64,000 bases of DNA, taken from NCBI GenBank assembly GCA_016125075.1, contig WGMO01000003.1, positions 62,001-126,000 of the forward strand, written 5' to 3'. Under the pieces are notes generated by a model, which ran no database searches, was not told the origin of the DNA, and worked only from the letters and a program-made list of their open reading frames with translations. The position numbers and the translations under genes were made by a program. Below are positions 26,111 through 34,880 of the stretch, piece after piece; within the stretch, counting starts at the first letter, position 1; each line of letters starts with the position of its first letter. The stretch comes from Terrimonas sp. Its GTDB lineage: Bacteria > Bacteroidota > Bacteroidia > Chitinophagales > Chitinophagaceae.

Positions 26111-27385
26111 ATGAAATATAGCAAATACCTCCTGATCTTTTTTACCGCTTCGTCTTTTCTGGTTGCCTGCGGTAACGATTCTACAAAAGCAAAGTCAGGC
26201 CCATTACCTGCCGGGGATGATCCCCGCCTGGTGTTGCCCGATGGTTTCAGCGCTTTAAGGATCATCAAAGACCTTGGAAGGGCAAGACATATTGCAGTGA
26301 GTGCAAACGGAGATGTATTTGTGAAGCTGGATAAATTATATAATGGAAAAGGCATTTACCGTTTGCATGATAGCGATGGGGATGGCATTGCCGATGACAT
26401 AACCGGTTTTGGTGATTATAAAGGAACTGGTATCGCAATAAAGAACGGCTATCTCTATGCTTCATCCAATTCGGAAGTGTTCCGGTATACTATCGATGAA
26501 TCCAGTGGCAGGGTGGACGAGGGTTCAAAAAAAAGGATCATCACCGGTTTGGTTGACCAGGGCCAGCATAATTCGAAATCCATTGCATTGGACAATAGCG
26601 GGAATATTTATGTAAACGTAGGGGCACCCTCCAACATGTGCCAGGAACAGGATAGGGTGAAGGGCTCACCGGGGAAAGATCCCTGTCCTTTACTGGAAAC
26701 GGCAGGCGGTATCTGGCAATTCAGGGCTGATGGCCAGGACCAGAGCTACAAGGAGTCAGTCCATTATGCCACCGGTTTGCGAAATGTGGTGGGACTTGAC
26801 TGGAATACCAGCTCCAACGATCTCTATGTAATGCAGCATGGCAGGGATATGTTGTTCCAGTTCTATCCAGAATTATTTGACCAGCAATCGGGTGCCAACA
26901 ATCCCGCCGAAGAAATGTTCCGCATTAAAAAGGGGGATGACTGTGGATGGCCATATTGCTATTTTGACAATGAAAAAAAACAGAAACTTCTGAACCCGGA
27001 ATATGGGGGTGACCGGAATAAGGTGGGCCGTTGTGAAGATAAAAACCATTCCATTTTACAGTTTCCCGGACATTTGGCACCCAATGCCTTATTGTTTTAT
27101 ACCGGAAACCAATTCCCGGAAAAATATCAAAATGGTGCCTTTATCGCCTTTCATGGATCCTGGAACAGGTCCCCAGAACCACAGGCCGGTTATTTCGTCG
27201 TTTTTGTGCCCTTTAAGGATGGGATGCCATCCGGTGACTGGGAGGTCTTTGCAGATGGCTTTGCCGGCCCGAATATCAACAAGGCAGAGTATCGACCCTG
27301 CGGACTTGCCCAGGGACCTGACGGGTCGCTTTATGTAAGTGATGACCGAAACGGATCTGTATGGAAGATTACGTATAAAAAATAA
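26111..27385 (+). CDS. PQQ-dependent sugar/sorbosone dehydrogenase-like lipoprotein
   Basis: 424 residues. N-terminal lipoprotein signal (YLLIFFTASSFLVAC, then GNDSTKAK). The rest is a six-bladed propeller of the soluble glucose / L-sorbosone dehydrogenase type: ARHIAVSANGDVFVKL, HDSDGDGIADDITGF, GLVDQGQHNSKSIALDNSGNIYVNVGAPS, TGLRNVVGLDWNTSSNDLYVMQHGRD, FIAFHGSWNRSPEPQ, DGSLYVSDDRNGSVWKI. It would oxidise an aldose or aldehyde in the periplasm, passing electrons to the cytochrome encoded 12 bp downstream. It sits between hisC and hisB, where it has no known role in histidine synthesis. The start is ATG 26111, with a GTG at 26105 possible. Confidence 0.82.
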   Translation: MKYSKYLLIFFTASSFLVACGNDSTKAKSGPLPAGDDPRLVLPDGFSALRIIKDLGRARHIAVSANGDVFVKLDKLYNGKGIYRLHDSDGDGIADDITGFGDYKGTGIAIKNGYLYASSNSEVFRYTIDESSGRVDEGSKKRIITGLVDQGQHNSKSIALDNSGNIYVNVGAPSNMCQEQDRVKGSPGKDPCPLLETAGGIWQFRADGQDQSYKESVHYATGLRNVVGLDWNTSSNDLYVMQHGRDMLFQFYPELFDQQSGANNPAEEMFRIKKGDDCGWPYCYFDNEKKQKLLNPEYGGDRNKVGRCEDKNHSILQFPGHLAPNALLFYTGNQFPEKYQNGAFIAFHGSWNRSPEPQAGYFVVFVPFKDGMPSGDWEVFADGFAGPNINKAEYRPCGLAQGPDGSLYVSDDRNGSVWKITYKK

Positions 27386-27397
27386 CGAAAATCAAAT

Positions 27398-27820
27398 ATG
27401 CGCATATTGTCCGTATCGGCTGTACTGTTCCTTATGATCCTGCTCAGTTCTTTTCATTTCATGCGGCAGGGTGGCTTGAAAGAGACGCTGGAAAGAGGCC
27501 AGAAAGTATATGCTGCAACCTGCATCGCCTGCCACCAGGCCGATGGCAATGGTTCGCCGCCCATGAATCCACCCCTGGTAAAGACACAATGGGTGTTAGG
27601 GGATAAAAAAGCGCTGATTAAAATTGTACTGAAAGGGTTGAAAGGAGGAGAAATCGAAATTGATGGAGATAGCTTTTATAACCCGATGCCGCCACTCGAA
27701 TCGATATTAAACGATCAGCAGATTGCAGATGCCCTGACCTATGTACGAAAAAGTTTTGGGAACAATGCCAGTATTGTTTCACCCGCAGAAGTAAAAGCAG
27801 TGCGCGCAACAATAAAATAA
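27398..27820 (+). CDS. Cytochrome c class I
   Basis: 140 residues with an N-terminal hydrophobic signal (ILSVSAVLFLMILLSSF). One heme c site CIACH (about res. 44-48) after GQKVYAATC, and a later Met in YNPMPPLESILNDQQIADALTYVRKSFG that probably is the distal ligand. Likely electron acceptor of the adjacent PQQ-type dehydrogenase. It ends 2 bp before hisB. Confidence 0.88.
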   Translation: MRILSVSAVLFLMILLSSFHFMRQGGLKETLERGQKVYAATCIACHQADGNGSPPMNPPLVKTQWVLGDKKALIKIVLKGLKGGEIEIDGDSFYNPMPPLESILNDQQIADALTYVRKSFGNNASIVSPAEVKAVRATIK

Positions 27821-27822
27821 TT

Positions 27823-28965
27823 ATGAAGAGGGTGTTATTTATAGACCGTGATGGTACGCTGATCAATGAAGCTCCGCCTACCTACCAGCTCGACGCCTTT
27901 GATAAACTAAGCTTTTATCCCGGGATGTTCGAATTCATGGGGCGTATTGCCAGGGAACTGGATTATGAACTTGTGATGGTCACCAACCAGGATGGGTTGG
28001 GTACGGCTGCATTCCCGGAAGACAGTTTCTGGCCCTTGCAGAACCTGGTGATGAAAAGCCTGGAGGGGGAAGGTATCCTTTTTTCAAAAGTATTTATTGA
28101 CAGATCATATCCTGAAGATAATTTGCCTACCCGTAAACCCGGTACCGGTATGTTGACTGAATACCTGGACAATGAAAAGTATGATATTCCCAATTCCTTT
28201 GTGATCGGTGACCGTATCACCGATATGCAGCTGGCAAAGAACCTGGGATGCAAGGGTATCTGGCTGAACAACGATCCCACCCTGGGTGGGGGTGAAATAA
28301 AAGACAAAGCGGAAGCATTAAGGGATACAACGATATCCCTGGAAACAACGCTATGGGCTGAAATCTATTCTTTTTTAAAACTCGGATTACGGAAAGTGCG
28401 GTATGAAAGGAAGACCAGTGAAACGGATATTGTCGTTGCATTGAATGCAGACGGTTCGGGAAAATCCGTCATCAGGACCGGGATCGGTTTTTTTGATCAT
28501 ATGCTCGACCAGGTGGCCCGTCATGGTAAGGTGGACCTGGATATCCTTGTAAAAGGCGACCTGCATATTGATGAACATCATACGATAGAAGACACCGGTA
28601 TTGCTCTTGGGGAAGCCTTTGCAAGGGCCCTGGCCGATAAAAGAGGCATGGGAAGGTACGGGTTTGCATTACCCATGGATGAAAGCGAGGCAAAAGTGCT
28701 GATTGATTTCGGGGGCCGCAGCTGGATCGTTTGGCAGGCCGAATTTAAAAGGGAAAAAATCGGCGATATGCCGACGGAAATGTTTTTTCATTTCTTCAAA
28801 TCTTTCAGCGATGCTGCAAGATGTAATTTGCATATCGAATGCAGGGGAGACAATGAGCATCACATGGCGGAGGCGATCTTCAAGGCTTTTGCAAGGGCCA
28901 TCCGGATGGCCGTGCAGCGCGATCCTTTCAGCAATCACCTGCCCACTACAAAAGGAATTTTATAA
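27823..28965 (+). CDS. hisB: Bifunctional histidinol-phosphatase / imidazoleglycerol-phosphate dehydratase
   Basis: 380 residues, fused as in E. coli. N-terminal HAD phosphatase (about 1-165): FIDRDGTLINE with the nucleophile Asp, MVTNQDGLGTAAF, IGDRITDMQLAKNLG. C-terminal dehydratase (about 185-380): RTGIGFFDHMLDQVARHG, DLHIDEHHTIEDTGIALGEAF, DNEHHMAEAIFKAFARA with metal-binding histidines. Covers pathway steps 6 and 8. The trp promoter starts 3 bp after its stop codon. Confidence 0.96.
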   Translation: MKRVLFIDRDGTLINEAPPTYQLDAFDKLSFYPGMFEFMGRIARELDYELVMVTNQDGLGTAAFPEDSFWPLQNLVMKSLEGEGILFSKVFIDRSYPEDNLPTRKPGTGMLTEYLDNEKYDIPNSFVIGDRITDMQLAKNLGCKGIWLNNDPTLGGGEIKDKAEALRDTTISLETTLWAEIYSFLKLGLRKVRYERKTSETDIVVALNADGSGKSVIRTGIGFFDHMLDQVARHGKVDLDILVKGDLHIDEHHTIEDTGIALGEAFARALADKRGMGRYGFALPMDESEAKVLIDFGGRSWIVWQAEFKREKIGDMPTEMFFHFFKSFSDAARCNLHIECRGDNEHHMAEAIFKAFARAIRMAVQRDPFSNHLPTTKGIL

Positions 28966-28968
28966 AAA

Positions 28969-29000
28969 TTTGGTGAAACGGATTTTGCTCATCATATTTG
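28969..29000 (+). promoter_or_regulatory. Promoter of the trp leader
   Basis: TTTG (28969-28972), a 20-nt spacer, then CATATTTG (28993-29000). The -7 box is weaker than TAnnTTTG at its first two bases, but the spacing, and the 7 nt from its end to the leader ATG, are exactly as in the his promoter of this window. Confidence 0.65.
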
Positions 29001-29007
29001 CAGTGTA

Positions 29008-29067
29008 ATGAATCAATCGTATAATAATCAGTGGTGGTGGCATACAAACTCTTCAGGGGTGCTGTAA
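29008..29067 (+). CDS. trpL: trp operon leader peptide
   Basis: 19-codon frame MNQSYNNQWWWHTNSSGVL with TAA at 29065-29067. Three consecutive Trp codons at 29032-29040, upstream of a strong terminator and trpE. A stalling peptide that senses charged tRNA-Trp. Like the his leader it starts 7 nt after the -7 box and is probably translated on a leaderless transcript. Confidence 0.88.
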   Translation: MNQSYNNQWWWHTNSSGVL

Positions 29068-29123
29068 TGTCATTACTTTATTTATAAGGTATTCAGAAGC
29101 CCCCGAAATGTCGGGGGCTTTTT
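29052..29123 (+). promoter_or_regulatory. trp attenuator (antiterminator / terminator)
   Basis: Terminator: AAGCCCCCGA (29097-29106) pairs with TCGGGGGCTT (29111-29120), AATG loop, then T run. Antiterminator: TTC(A)GGGG(T)GCT (29052-29063) can pair with AGCCCCCGAA (29098-29107), ten pairs with two single-base bulges. The antiterminator strand ends one nt before the leader stop codon, so it is masked by a ribosome finishing the leader and free when the ribosome is held at the Trp codons. No competing 1:2 hairpin is needed. Confidence 0.85.
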
Positions 29124-29148
29124 ATTTTTCATCGCGGAATTGGAAAAC

Positions 29149-30561
29149 ATGAAGAAAATTGATATTAAAACAACCTGTAAAAGACTGCTGGCTGATGTGT
29201 ATACGCCCGTTGGTATTTACCTGCGTTTGCGTGACCGGTTCCGGGATACGATCCTGCTGGAAAGCACAGACAGCCATGCCGCCGAAAACAGTTATTCCTT
29301 TATTTGTATCAATGCCATCGCCGGAATAGAGGCCATCAATTACGAGAATCTTGAGTTCAAATTACCGGGGCAGCAAGCAGCAAAGATTTCTATCCAGGAC
29401 CGCCAGGATGTACCCGGGCATTTATGGGACTTTATGCAACAATTCAATATGCATAAACCTATAATCAAAGAAGGGGCATATGCCCAGGGTCTTTATGGAT
29501 ATACCTCTTTTGATGCGGTTCCGTTTTTTGAATCCATACAATTTGTAAAACCGCCGCAGAATGGCATATCCCTGCTCCGGTACCGGTTATACCAGTACGT
29601 GATCGTTTTTAATCATTTCAAGGATGAACTCTTTATCTGCGAAAATCTCATCGAAGGCATCGAAAGTGAAAGGGAAGGAGTAGAGTCCCTGATCCGCAGC
29701 AGGGATGTTCCTGTTTTCCCTTTCATGGCAAAAGGGGAGGAGACTTCTGATATGACCGATGCAGCATACATGGAAATGGTGGAGAGAGGCATACAGCATT
29801 GTCACAGGGGCGATGTTTTCCAGATCGTACTCAGCCGGTGCTTTCATCAAAGCTTTACGGGGGATGAATTCAATGTATACAGGGCCCTGAGAAGCATCAA
29901 CCCTTCGCCCTATCTTTTTTATTTTGATTACGGGGATTATAAACTGATGGGTTCTTCGCCGGAGTCACAGATCATCATCCGTCAGGGAAAGGCAGTGGTT
30001 CACCCTATTGCCGGCACTTTTAAACGGACTGGGGATGATGCATGGGACCAGAAAGAGACCGAACGCCTGTTAAAGGATGCAAAAGAGAATGCTGAGCATG
30101 TCATGCTTGTTGATCTTGCCCGTAACGATTTGAGCCGGGTTTGTGATGAAGTTTCAGTTACCCATTACCGGCAGGTCCAGTATTACTCGCATGTCATCCA
30201 TCTGGTTAGTGAAGTGACCGGTTCGGTGAAAGAAGGGAGCAACCCTTTCCTGTTATTGGCGAAGACATTTCCCGCAGGCACCTTGAGCGGGGCGCCAAAA
30301 TTCAGGGCCATGGAGCTGATCGATCATTTTGAACCCACCGCAAGAAGTTATTATGGCGGGGCTATCGGGTTTATCGGGTTTGACGGCAGTTGTAACCATG
30401 CTATTATGATCCGGACATTCCTGAGCAGGCATAATACGCTCACTTACCAGGCAGGTGCCGGAATTGTAGCGGCCTCTGTTCCGGTCAATGAACTGGAAGA
30501 AGTTGGAAATAAATTAGGGGCCTTGAAAAAGGCGATTGATTTTGCAGCAGCCATAAAATAA
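29149..30561 (+). CDS. trpE: Anthranilate synthase component I
   Basis: Makes anthranilate from chorismate with ammonia from TrpG. 470 residues from ATG 29149 (a TTG at 29140 is less likely). Visible: ILLESTDS, containing the LLES element of the tryptophan feedback site, FQIVLSRCF, PSPYLFYFDYGDYKLMGSSPE, HPIAGTFKRTGDD, ENAEHVMLVDLARNDLSRVC, PAGTLSGAPKFRAMELID, YYGGAIGFIGFDG. Complete. First structural gene after the trp attenuator; trpG follows after 5 bp. Confidence 0.97.
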   Translation: MKKIDIKTTCKRLLADVYTPVGIYLRLRDRFRDTILLESTDSHAAENSYSFICINAIAGIEAINYENLEFKLPGQQAAKISIQDRQDVPGHLWDFMQQFNMHKPIIKEGAYAQGLYGYTSFDAVPFFESIQFVKPPQNGISLLRYRLYQYVIVFNHFKDELFICENLIEGIESEREGVESLIRSRDVPVFPFMAKGEETSDMTDAAYMEMVERGIQHCHRGDVFQIVLSRCFHQSFTGDEFNVYRALRSINPSPYLFYFDYGDYKLMGSSPESQIIIRQGKAVVHPIAGTFKRTGDDAWDQKETERLLKDAKENAEHVMLVDLARNDLSRVCDEVSVTHYRQVQYYSHVIHLVSEVTGSVKEGSNPFLLLAKTFPAGTLSGAPKFRAMELIDHFEPTARSYYGGAIGFIGFDGSCNHAIMIRTFLSRHNTLTYQAGAGIVAASVPVNELEEVGNKLGALKKAIDFAAAIK

Positions 30562-30566
30562 TTAAA

Positions 30567-31145
30567 ATGAAGGTCCTTGTTTTTGATAACTATGATTCGT
30601 TTACCTATAACCTTGTTCACCTGGTGGAAAAGATCACGCATGCCCGGGTAGATGTTTTCAGAAATGACCAGATCGCCATGGAAGCCATACGATCCTACGA
30701 TAAGATTATCCTTTCGCCGGGTCCGGGCATTCCGGAGGAGGCGGGATTGTTATTACCGCTGATCAGGGAGTATGCTTCGTCGAAATCCATCCTGGGTGTT
30801 TGCCTGGGTCACCAGGCAATCGGGGAAGCTTTTGGTGGTACCCTTGTGAATTTAACAACGGTTTATCATGGCGTGGCTACACCCATCTTTGTGGAAAATA
30901 AAACAGTTGCCGCCCGGAGTGGGCTTTTCCGGGGTTTGCCGGATGAAATAGAAGTGGGGCGTTATCATTCCTGGGTGATCAGTGATGTTGATTTTCCTAA
31001 AGAACTGGTTATTACGGCAAGGGATGAGGGGGGGATGATCATGGCCTTGCAGCATACAACCTATGATGTGCAGGGCGTACAGTTTCATCCGGAAAGTGTA
31101 TTGACACCCATGGGTGAAACAATATTAAGGAACTGGCTTTCCTGA
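30567..31145 (+). CDS. trpG: Anthranilate synthase component II (glutamine amidotransferase)
   Basis: 192-residue class I glutamine amidotransferase feeding ammonia to TrpE. Visible: FDNYDSFTYNLVH, the oxyanion SPGPGIPEEAG, nucleophile Cys in ILGVCLGHQAIGEAFGG, and the His/Glu pair in VQFHPESVLTPMG. Separate gene, not fused to trpE or trpD. Could also serve p-aminobenzoate synthase, as is known for some bacteria. Confidence 0.96.
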   Translation: MKVLVFDNYDSFTYNLVHLVEKITHARVDVFRNDQIAMEAIRSYDKIILSPGPGIPEEAGLLLPLIREYASSKSILGVCLGHQAIGEAFGGTLVNLTTVYHGVATPIFVENKTVAARSGLFRGLPDEIEVGRYHSWVISDVDFPKELVITARDEGGMIMALQHTTYDVQGVQFHPESVLTPMGETILRNWLS

Positions 31146-31191
31146 AATCTACGAACAAAGCATTTTCAAGTTTGGAAAATCATAACAAATC

Positions 31192-32187
31192 ATGAAAAAG
31201 ATTTTACAATACCTGTTTGAACATAAGACGCTGAGCCGGGAGACGGCAAAAGAAGTGCTGGTGAATATCGGGAAATCTGTATACAATGAACATGAGGTTA
31301 CAGCATTCATGACCGTGTACCTGATGCGAAGTGTAACAATCGATGAATTACAGGGCTTCCGGGATGCCCTCCTGGAACTATGTGTGAGACTGGACCTGGG
31401 TACATATAATACCATCGATATCGTAGGAACGGGGGGAGATGGAAAGAATACCTTTAATATCTCCACCCTAAGTTGTTTTATCGTAGCGGGCACAGGCCAG
31501 AAAGTGGCCAAACATGGCAATTACGGGGCTTCTTCTGTTAGCGGGGCCTCCAATGTCATGGAACAACTGGGATACCGGTTTAAAGTAGACAATGTTACAT
31601 TAAAAAATGAACTGGAAGAAGCAGGTATCTGTTTTCTTCATGCTCCTTTGTTTCACCCGGCATTGAAAACTGTCGGCCCCATCAGGAAAAATCTCGGGAT
31701 GCGAACTTTTTTTAATATGCTGGGCCCGATGGTGAACCCGGCCCATCCCGCCTATCAACTGGTGGGCGTTTATAACCTGGAGATGGCGAGGATCTATAAT
31801 TATCTGCTGCAGCAGTCCGGGAAACCCTTTACAGTAATCCATAGCCTGGATGGTTATGATGAGATTTCCTTAACCGGCGATACAAAAGTCATTACAAATG
31901 ATGGAGAGTATGTCAGGACACCTGAAGCATTGGGCAAAAGGATGGTGCAGTCATCAGATATCTATGGAGGGGCGACTGTTGAGGAAGCGGCCGGTCTTTT
32001 TGCCAGGATATTAAAAGGGAAGGGAAGTTTTGCCCAAAATGCTGTAGTATTGGCCAATGCGGCTATGGCCCTGCATTGTACAGGGAATTACGATGAATAT
32101 GAAGCAGCTTATGCGGCGGCAGTGGAAAGTTTGGAACAGGGAAAGGCCCATGCTTGTTTAGTCAAATTATTGGCCCTTCAAAATTAA
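31192..32187 (+). CDS. trpD: Anthranilate phosphoribosyltransferase
   Basis: 331 residues. Joins anthranilate to PRPP. Visible: VGTGGDGKNTFNIS (PRPP loop), KHGNYGASSVSGASNVMEQLG, the KTVGPIRKNLGMRTFFNMLGPMVNP region and GYDEISLTGDTKV. 46 bp after trpG. Family and length normal. Confidence 0.97.
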   Translation: MKKILQYLFEHKTLSRETAKEVLVNIGKSVYNEHEVTAFMTVYLMRSVTIDELQGFRDALLELCVRLDLGTYNTIDIVGTGGDGKNTFNISTLSCFIVAGTGQKVAKHGNYGASSVSGASNVMEQLGYRFKVDNVTLKNELEEAGICFLHAPLFHPALKTVGPIRKNLGMRTFFNMLGPMVNPAHPAYQLVGVYNLEMARIYNYLLQQSGKPFTVIHSLDGYDEISLTGDTKVITNDGEYVRTPEALGKRMVQSSDIYGGATVEEAAGLFARILKGKGSFAQNAVVLANAAMALHCTGNYDEYEAAYAAAVESLEQGKAHACLVKLLALQN

Positions 32188-32204
32188 AATTGTAGCAGGC
32201 AGTT

Positions 32205-32996
32205 ATGAATATGCTGGATACCATAGTGGCGTACAAAAAGAAAGAGGTCAGTGACCGTAAATCGGGCAGGAAGATCGCCGAACTGGAAAAGTCGGCATTT
32301 TTCGGCAGGCAATGTTACTCACTGGCAGCTGCTTTGAAGGATGAACGGCAAACAGGTATTATTGCTGAATTCAAACGAAAATCACCTTCAAAAGGGATGA
32401 TCAATCCCCAGGCCGATATCCTGAAAGTGACAAAAGGGTATACGGATAACGGGGCTTCCTGCTTATCGGTGCTGACCGATGCCTATTTTTTCGGAGGGTC
32501 TTCAGAAGACTTAGAAATGGCGAGGGTGAACAGGATACCCATCCTGCGAAAGGAATTTATTATTGATGAATACCAGGTTTATGAAGCCAAAAGTATCGGC
32601 GCTGATGTAATTTTACTGATAGCGGCCTGCCTGACACCCCGCCAGGTCAGGGAACTGGCAGTGTTGTCGGGGAAACTGGGTATGGAGGTGATACTTGAGA
32701 TCCATGATGCAGAAGAACTGGGACATATAACGGATGAAACATCCATGGTGGGTATCAATAACCGTAACCTCAAGACCTTTGAAGTCGATATCGACCGAAG
32801 CCTGAGGATGTCGGAAAAGATTGCGGCTGATAAAATAAAGATAGCAGAGAGCGGAATCAGTACGATTGAAAATATTCTTTTATTCAAAGAACATGGCTAT
32901 AAGGGTTTCCTGATCGGGGAAAATTTCATGAAGCAACCCGACCCAACGATTGCTTTTGCTGAATTTGTAAATCAATTAAAAGCAAAAGCGTTATGA
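32205..32996 (+). CDS. trpC: Indole-3-glycerol-phosphate synthase
   Basis: 263-residue TIM barrel closing the indole ring. Visible: LDTIVAYKKKEV at the start, IIAEFKRKSPSKG (catalytic Glu and Lys), LRKEFIIDEYQVYEA, ILLIAACL, VGINNRNLKTFEVD, IAESGI, GFLIGENFM. Separate from trpF, unlike the enterobacterial fusion; the two overlap by 4 bp. The start may be the second ATG (32211). Confidence 0.96.
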   Translation: MNMLDTIVAYKKKEVSDRKSGRKIAELEKSAFFGRQCYSLAAALKDERQTGIIAEFKRKSPSKGMINPQADILKVTKGYTDNGASCLSVLTDAYFFGGSSEDLEMARVNRIPILRKEFIIDEYQVYEAKSIGADVILLIAACLTPRQVRELAVLSGKLGMEVILEIHDAEELGHITDETSMVGINNRNLKTFEVDIDRSLRMSEKIAADKIKIAESGISTIENILLFKEHGYKGFLIGENFMKQPDPTIAFAEFVNQLKAKAL

Positions 32997-33628
32997 GAAT
33001 CAAAGTTTGTGGCATGACATTGCCGGAACAGGTAAATGCCCTCGAAGAGATGGGGGTTGACCTGGCTGGCTTTATCTTTTATCCAAAATCGCCAAGATTC
33101 GTAGGCAATAAGATTGCCCCGGAGAAAATGAAAAAAACCGGTGGCCGTATCGCCAAAGTTGGGGTGTTTGTAAATGAGGATTATGAAAAACTGATGAAAA
33201 CGGTAGAAGACTACAGGCTGGATATGGTGCAACTCCACGGAGATGAGTCGGAACGCTATTGTGAAAAAGTGGCCAATTATGTTTCCGTTATCAAGGCTTT
33301 CCGGTTAAGTGACAACGACCCAATCGAGTGGATGGTACGACCCTTTGATGACTGTTGCGACATGTATATGTTTGACACGCTGGGGGCAGGCTATGGCGGT
33401 ACCGGTAAAAAATTTGACTGGAATATCCTGAAAGGGAAAGTGATCGATAAGATTTTTTTGCTGAGCGGTGGCATTGAACCGGGCGATGAGGAAAAACTGA
33501 AAGCCTTCGAAAAAGAACCGGTGGCCGGCAAATTGTTTTCAATTGATATCAATAGCAGGTTTGAAGTGAGTGCAGGGGTCAAGAATATGGAAAAAGTTAG
33601 AAATTTTGTAAATGCATTGAAGGGGTGA
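32993..33628 (+). CDS. trpF: Phosphoribosylanthranilate isomerase
   Basis: 211-residue TIM barrel. Visible: IKVCGMT (catalytic Cys), GFIFYPKSPRFV, VGVFVNEDYE, VQLHGDES, FDTLGAGYGGTGKKFDW (catalytic Asp), LLSGGIEPGDE, IDINSRFEVSAGVKN. The ATG overlaps the trpC stop in an ATGA arrangement, implying translational coupling. Confidence 0.96.
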   Translation: MRIKVCGMTLPEQVNALEEMGVDLAGFIFYPKSPRFVGNKIAPEKMKKTGGRIAKVGVFVNEDYEKLMKTVEDYRLDMVQLHGDESERYCEKVANYVSVIKAFRLSDNDPIEWMVRPFDDCCDMYMFDTLGAGYGGTGKKFDWNILKGKVIDKIFLLSGGIEPGDEEKLKAFEKEPVAGKLFSIDINSRFEVSAGVKNMEKVRNFVNALKG

Positions 33629-33671
33629 AAATAACAATGAAAAACCTTTTGAATAGCGGCGGCTAAAAGCA

Positions 33672-34868
33672 ATGAGCAACATGACAACAACATTTAAACA
33701 ACCCACGGAACATGGGTATTACGGAAAATTTGGGGGTGCCTATGTGCCTGAAATGCTGCATCGGAATGTGGAAGAACTTCGATCAACCTATCTGGACATA
33801 ATCTATGAAGCAGCATTCCAGCAAGATTTTAAGGCCTTACTCAAAGACTATGTGGGGCGGCCAACTCCCTTATATTATGCAGAACGCCTCAGTAAACATT
33901 TTCAAACAAATATTTTCCTGAAACGGGAAGACCTTTGCCATACAGGTGCCCATAAAATCAATAATACAATTGGACAGATATTACTGGCTATCCGGCTGGG
34001 CAAGAAAAGGATCATTGCAGAAACCGGCGCTGGTCAGCATGGCGTTGCCACTGCAACTGTCTGTGCCCTCAAAGGCATTGAATGTATCGTTTATATGGGG
34101 GAGAAAGATATTGAAAGACAGGCTCCCAATGTGGCAAGAATGAAGATGCTGGGTGCCAGGGTCATCCCGGCTGTAAGTGGTAGTAAAACCTTGAAAGATG
34201 CCACCAATGAAGCGATCCGCGACTGGATCAATCACCCTAACGATACACATTATATCATCGGTAGTGTGGTGGGACCCCATCCTTACCCCGACATGGTGGC
34301 CAGGTTCCAGAGTGTAATCAGCGAGGAAATCAGGTGGCAGTTACGGGAAAAAACTGGCAAGGAATTGCCGGAATATGTGATAGCCTGCGTTGGCGGCGGG
34401 AGTAATGCAGCCGGGGCCTTTTATCATTTTCTGGATGAGGAAAAAGTACAGTTGGTTGCCGTGGAGGCAGCCGGTAAAGGTATTACAAGCGGCATGAGTG
34501 CTGCGACCACGCAATTAGGCAGGACCGGTATCCTGCATGGCAGTAAAAGTATCGTCATGCAAACGGAGGATGGCCAGGTTACAGAACCCCACAGTATTTC
34601 AGCGGGCTTGGATTACCCTGGTATTGGCCCTCTTCATGCCCATTTATTTGATAGCAGGCGGGCAGTTTTTATGGCCGCTACCGATGAAGAAGCGATGCAG
34701 GCTGCCTTCGAACTTGCAAGACTGGAAGGAATCATCCCGGCACTGGAAACGGCCCATGCGCTGGCGGCACTCCGTGATATGCAGTTCAGGACGGACGATA
34801 ATGTGGTAATATGTTTAAGTGGCCGGGGCGACAAGGACCTGTCCATGTATGTTAGCGCCATGAAATGA
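33672..34868 (+). CDS. trpB: Tryptophan synthase beta chain
   Basis: 398-residue PLP enzyme condensing indole with serine. Visible: HGYYGKFGGAYVPEML, LKREDLCHTGAHKINNTIGQ (PLP Lys in HKIN), AETGAGQHGVATATVCAL, GSVVGPHPYPDMV, CVGGGSNAAG, SAGLDYPGIGP, LSGRGDKDL. 43 bp after trpF. A small lipoprotein gene separates it from trpA. Confidence 0.97.
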   Translation: MSNMTTTFKQPTEHGYYGKFGGAYVPEMLHRNVEELRSTYLDIIYEAAFQQDFKALLKDYVGRPTPLYYAERLSKHFQTNIFLKREDLCHTGAHKINNTIGQILLAIRLGKKRIIAETGAGQHGVATATVCALKGIECIVYMGEKDIERQAPNVARMKMLGARVIPAVSGSKTLKDATNEAIRDWINHPNDTHYIIGSVVGPHPYPDMVARFQSVISEEIRWQLREKTGKELPEYVIACVGGGSNAAGAFYHFLDEEKVQLVAVEAAGKGITSGMSAATTQLGRTGILHGSKSIVMQTEDGQVTEPHSISAGLDYPGIGPLHAHLFDSRRAVFMAATDEEAMQAAFELARLEGIIPALETAHALAALRDMQFRTDDNVVICLSGRGDKDLSMYVSAMK

Positions 34869-34880
34869 AAAATAATAAAA

